The notes under the pieces are model-generated. The model ran no database searches. It had not been told where the DNA came from and saw nothing but the letters and a program-made list of their open reading frames with translations. The translations under genes and the position numbers were made by a program. Positions 60,946 through 64,000 of a DNA stretch of 64,000 nt are shown piece after piece. Position 1 is the first letter of the stretch. Every line of letters starts with the position of its first letter. Where the stretch lies: NCBI RefSeq assembly GCF_001949145.1, contig NW_019091484.1, positions 725,320 through 789,319 of the forward strand, in the 5' to 3' direction. Source of the stretch: Acanthaster planci (taxonomy: Eukaryota > Echinodermata > Asteroidea > Valvatida > Acanthasteridae).

Positions 60946-61652
60946 GCATACACCACATTACTCCCCATCCTAGGAGTGATCTCTGGGCATATGGTTCATC
61001 ATCCTCCAGCAGGGATCTCTCTTGGGCGAACTATGCTAGTGCAATTACTCCCAATTAGAAGCGAGATGTGGAGGGAAGGATCACATGGCATGAGCTTTCC
61101 TGCAAGTGCGGCAAGGTGAGGCCACTGTCTGACGACATCTGCTTTCGGTATCTGAGATTTCTTAGCAGGTACGCTGGCGCACATGAAACAGACTGGGAGT
61201 TTTACCTTGTGCTCCCTGGCTATGTCAAGAACTTCAAGTCCGGATATGCACTTACTAGATATGCAAACATTTTGTTCCTGCGTAGTGTTCAACAGCAACT
61301 GAGTCTCTGGCCCTTTGATATTCATTCTCTCACACAGATCCTTGGATACAAAGCTTGTATGTGACTGCTCGTTAAGAATGGCGTACTCCAAAAATTCTGC
61401 CGATGGGTCATCTACAGATCGCAGCAGGACAGGAATGATCATAGAGTGATCGCTCTCTCCACCCTGGTCAGGCTGAGCACACACTTAAGTACAACTGGAT
61501 GTTCCCTCGTCGTCCGGCTTAAGAGTGACTGGTGTGAATGGTACAGCTTGACTAGATAGTTGGCTTGTCGGTTGACCAGCTGCACTCGACTGGTTGCCTA
61601 GTTGTATTTTCTGCCGCTGTCTTGTCTCGACTTCAGGTCGAAGACTGGTCAG
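60946..61652 (-). pseudogene. BEL/Pao remnant: linker and aspartic protease region
   Basis: This is in the same frame as gag, after TAA codons near 61652 and 61487. AILNEQSHTSFVSKDLCERM occupies the place of the protease active-site motif, where the family has a catalytic Asp; here the sequence reads Asn-Glu. The C-terminal motif LLIGSNCTSIVRPREIP follows. A one-base frameshift near 61000 then leads to DDEPYAQRSLLGWGVM. Confidence 0.82.
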
Positions 61653-62543
61653 ATGTGCACCTGTTTAAATCCAGCAAACCATTTCATTAGCACAGTCCTT
61701 TACTTGGCGATTAACTGCACTTGCACATCCCATGCAGAGTCGTTTCTGAAAGAAGAACTCTCTCCTTTCTTTGAAGAGTTTGCGTGCGAACAGGTTGCAC
61801 TCATCTAAGGAGTGATGCTTCTTGCAAAAGCAGCAACGATTGTCACCTGATAACTGTGCTCTGTTGGAATTCCCATCTCTCTGAGTTGGGGATCTTGACA
61901 TTTCACTTTGCTGTGTTGTAGTTGCAAACTTGCTGGCCTTCCTTCCTCTGCTACTCTTCGCATTAGAATCTGGTGTACATGTACCTGGGTGCTGTTTGTC
62001 TTGACTTCTTAAGGCACTCTGCAATTCAGGAATAATGGCTTTGTCTGCAGCATTTTTCATAAATTTCACAAACTCAGTAAAAGGGGGAAAGGCGTCATGA
62101 CCGTGTTTCTTTCTCCAGAAATCGATCCTGTCTCTCCACTCACTCTCGAGGAAGTATGGCAGCTTTTCAACAAGGTGGGTATTTTCACTTGGGTAGTCTA
62201 GTACTCCTAGACTTGCAACTGTTGCTCGAACGGTCTCGATTTTCCCATGAAAATCTGCAAAATCTCTCAGCCCGGAGGAATCATTGTGGGCCAACTTTGG
62301 CCACTGTTGAAGCTTTCTTGTAAATGCCGTACTAACGACACTACTATTGCCGTACCTTTCTGACAACAGGCTCTTTGCTTTGCTGTAAGCTTCCTCCGTT
62401 TCTGTCAGCAGAAAATGTTCCACCAACTGCCTTGGTTTACCCATGGAGGTAGGACACAGAAGGAGTTGTAACTTAGGCACTTCAAAGCGTCCAATGATGG
62501 TCGCCGCCGAGTCTGACGAATATAAAAAATAGAAAACATTCAA
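61653..62543 (-). pseudogene. BEL/Pao remnant: gag (DUF1759-type) with zinc knuckles
   Basis: A single open stretch of about 290 codons. GKPRQLVEHFLLTETEEAYS followed by AKSLLSERYGN matches the gag domain of BEL/Pao elements. LRDFADFHGKIETVRATVAS and YFLESEWRDRIDFWRKKHG follow in family order. Near the end are CCFCKKHHSLDEC and CMGCASAVNRQVKDC, the cysteine-rich knuckles. The N-terminal start of gag is missing: upstream of SAATIIGRFEVPKL the frame is not family-like. Confidence 0.88.
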
Positions 62544-64000
62544 AAAAATGCCTCATTGCTGCCTGCATCTTAGCCAGCCGGACAAGTGGGGTCAGTAATA
62601 TCCTGGCAATACTTGTAGTTTTTTGCTTGTAATTAAATACAAACTATCGACGTGACCAGGAAATAGAGAGAAAAAAAATTCTTGATATTAGACCTAGTTT
62701 TGGCATCATAAATAAACTTTTAAAATTTTGACACACTGTTTCATTATCCATGCAAAGTTTGTAATTCTAGTCTCCTCCGTCCAATACATCAGTGTTCAAA
62801 GACTTGGAACAAATTTGGCTAAGACTGGCCAACAAAATGTTCGCTACTACTGTAAAGCTTAGTTAATTAGGAACAAAATGCGCTATTTCATCACAAGGAG
62901 TGATCGTGAAATCTCATAAAATACGAATGCCACAATAAAATGATTCAAACAAAACACACAATCTTACAAACAGCTTGGCTACTTATTCCTAAAAGAAGTC
63001 CAGAAGAAAGCGTTCGATAAGGGCAATAACTGCACATGAACACTTCGGGTATACAGCCTAATAAAAGCAACTGCGCAAACACTAAATTTGATGATGTTGT
63101 CGGATCATATCAAGTACCAACGATGGCATGAATATTCAACTTCCTATACTGCAGTACACAACGTTTTAGGGATGCAGATTACCAACGAAAAATTGCGGCG
63201 ACAATCATGGGGTGCTAAGGGAGCTTATGGTTGCAAAGCAGGTGGTGGGTAGCAGGCGTGGGCTGCGCTCTGGCTATGGACATACCGGGCATGGCAGAAA
63301 GTGGTAATCGGCCAGAAGTTATAGCCTGGGCCGTTCGAACTCCTTCTGTGTACTTCCTCCATGGTCAGATCTAGCTATTACAGAGCTAGTACGGTCTCCC
63401 AGAATCCGGTCCCAGAATTATGCAACACTCAGCCAAGACATCGTTGATTAATGTTACCTGAAATAACCGTAAGTTGAATATTTTGTTTTCTAAGAGATTG
63501 TTGTCGAAATGCAGTTTGCTTGAATTAAAAATACCCTATGTTAATTATTGGGTACAGACTGACCATAGTGAGCATGATTTGGATATAAGTATGAGATTTT
63601 CCTGATGTATGACAATTGCGAACGTAATTGATACATGTTGTTTCAAACGCAGTGCAGTTTAACGGAATAAGAAACATTGTGACTTGTGCGGTTGGGAAAT
63701 GGAAACTTTTAAGTAATTTCCGGCATTAATAAGAAGGCATGAAACTTGCACATGACAATATTGAATTCATGTGTATAGATGGCCGTAACCTTTGGGATTT
63801 GAGAATTCCCTTTACACCCACTCTACGTGTACGTACGAAAGTTCCGGGTAGTTTCACACCTGAAGTCAAGCTGTCCTTGAGAGGAGACTACGCTGGACTC
63901 TGTAACCTGGCTGGAACGCCACGGAACCGGCCGAACGCACCATTACGGATTGGGAATTCCCATCATTACTTGTTGGGAGAGTAATCACATATCCGGGACT
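62544..64000. other. No gene or LTR recognised
   Basis: A 5' LTR of the BEL/Pao remnant would lie here, but I see no repeat of it. The open frame at 63739-63984 on the plus strand (81 codons) matches no family I know and has no strong initiation or splice context. Confidence 0.4.

Noticed and set aside
63739-63984. 81-codon plus-strand open frame at the right edge
   Set aside because: It resembles nothing I know. It could be a retroelement fragment, but there is no supporting motif.
1-64000. CRISPR arrays, operons, ribosome binding sites, phage or plasmid modules
   Set aside because: None were seen. Spliced genes and retroelements show a eukaryotic genome; the tandem arrays have no spacer structure.

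Overview
This is a eukaryotic, animal-type nuclear DNA window. Genes are split into short exons by GT-AG introns, there is an isolated Pol III tRNA gene, and most of the rest is transposon debris (LINE, tRNA-derived SINE, BEL/Pao, foldback and short TIR elements) and tandem repeats. The two recognisable proteins read as metazoan family members. The many TAGGCCTA octamers, ACATGT tracts and CAACGT-rich repeats suggest a marine invertebrate, perhaps an echinoderm or hemichordate, but that placement is inference.

Layout. 1-4.4 kb: a partial, unrecognised single-pass membrane protein on the minus strand (two well-supported exons, one doubtful third). 7.1 kb: tRNA-Glu(UUC). 8.5-20.6 kb, plus strand: a complete 13-exon gamma-glutamyltransferase-family gene. 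Its exons join in phase to 671 codons. The catalytic Thr position is Ala and three other substrate-contact positions are changed, so it looks like a GGT7-type pseudoenzyme. 20.6-28.4 kb: a repeat-rich interval with a dispersed repeat family and degenerate LINE pieces. 28.5-37.1 kb, minus strand: a six-exon serine racemase/threonine dehydratase-like PLP enzyme (323 aa from the preferred ATG). Its first intron has a GC donor directly after the PLP-lysine codon, and its introns hold two foldback elements and SINE pieces. 38-57 kb: no gene recognised. This stretch holds minisatellites, a 145-bp satellite, a 0.6-kb TIR element followed by two near-perfect hairpins, a 669-bp N gap, and a foldback element carrying a tRNA-like body. 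57.4-62.5 kb, minus strand: a degraded BEL/Pao retrotransposon (gag, protease, RT, RNase H, integrase N-terminal stub) with stops, frameshifts, a 0.75-kb insertion and no recognisable integrase core or LTRs. 62.5-64 kb: nothing recognised.

The GGT-like and serine-racemase-like genes converge tail to tail, about 7.9 kb apart. Both belong to amino-acid metabolism families, but nothing in the sequence shows that they work together. No CRISPR array, operon or prokaryotic signal is present.
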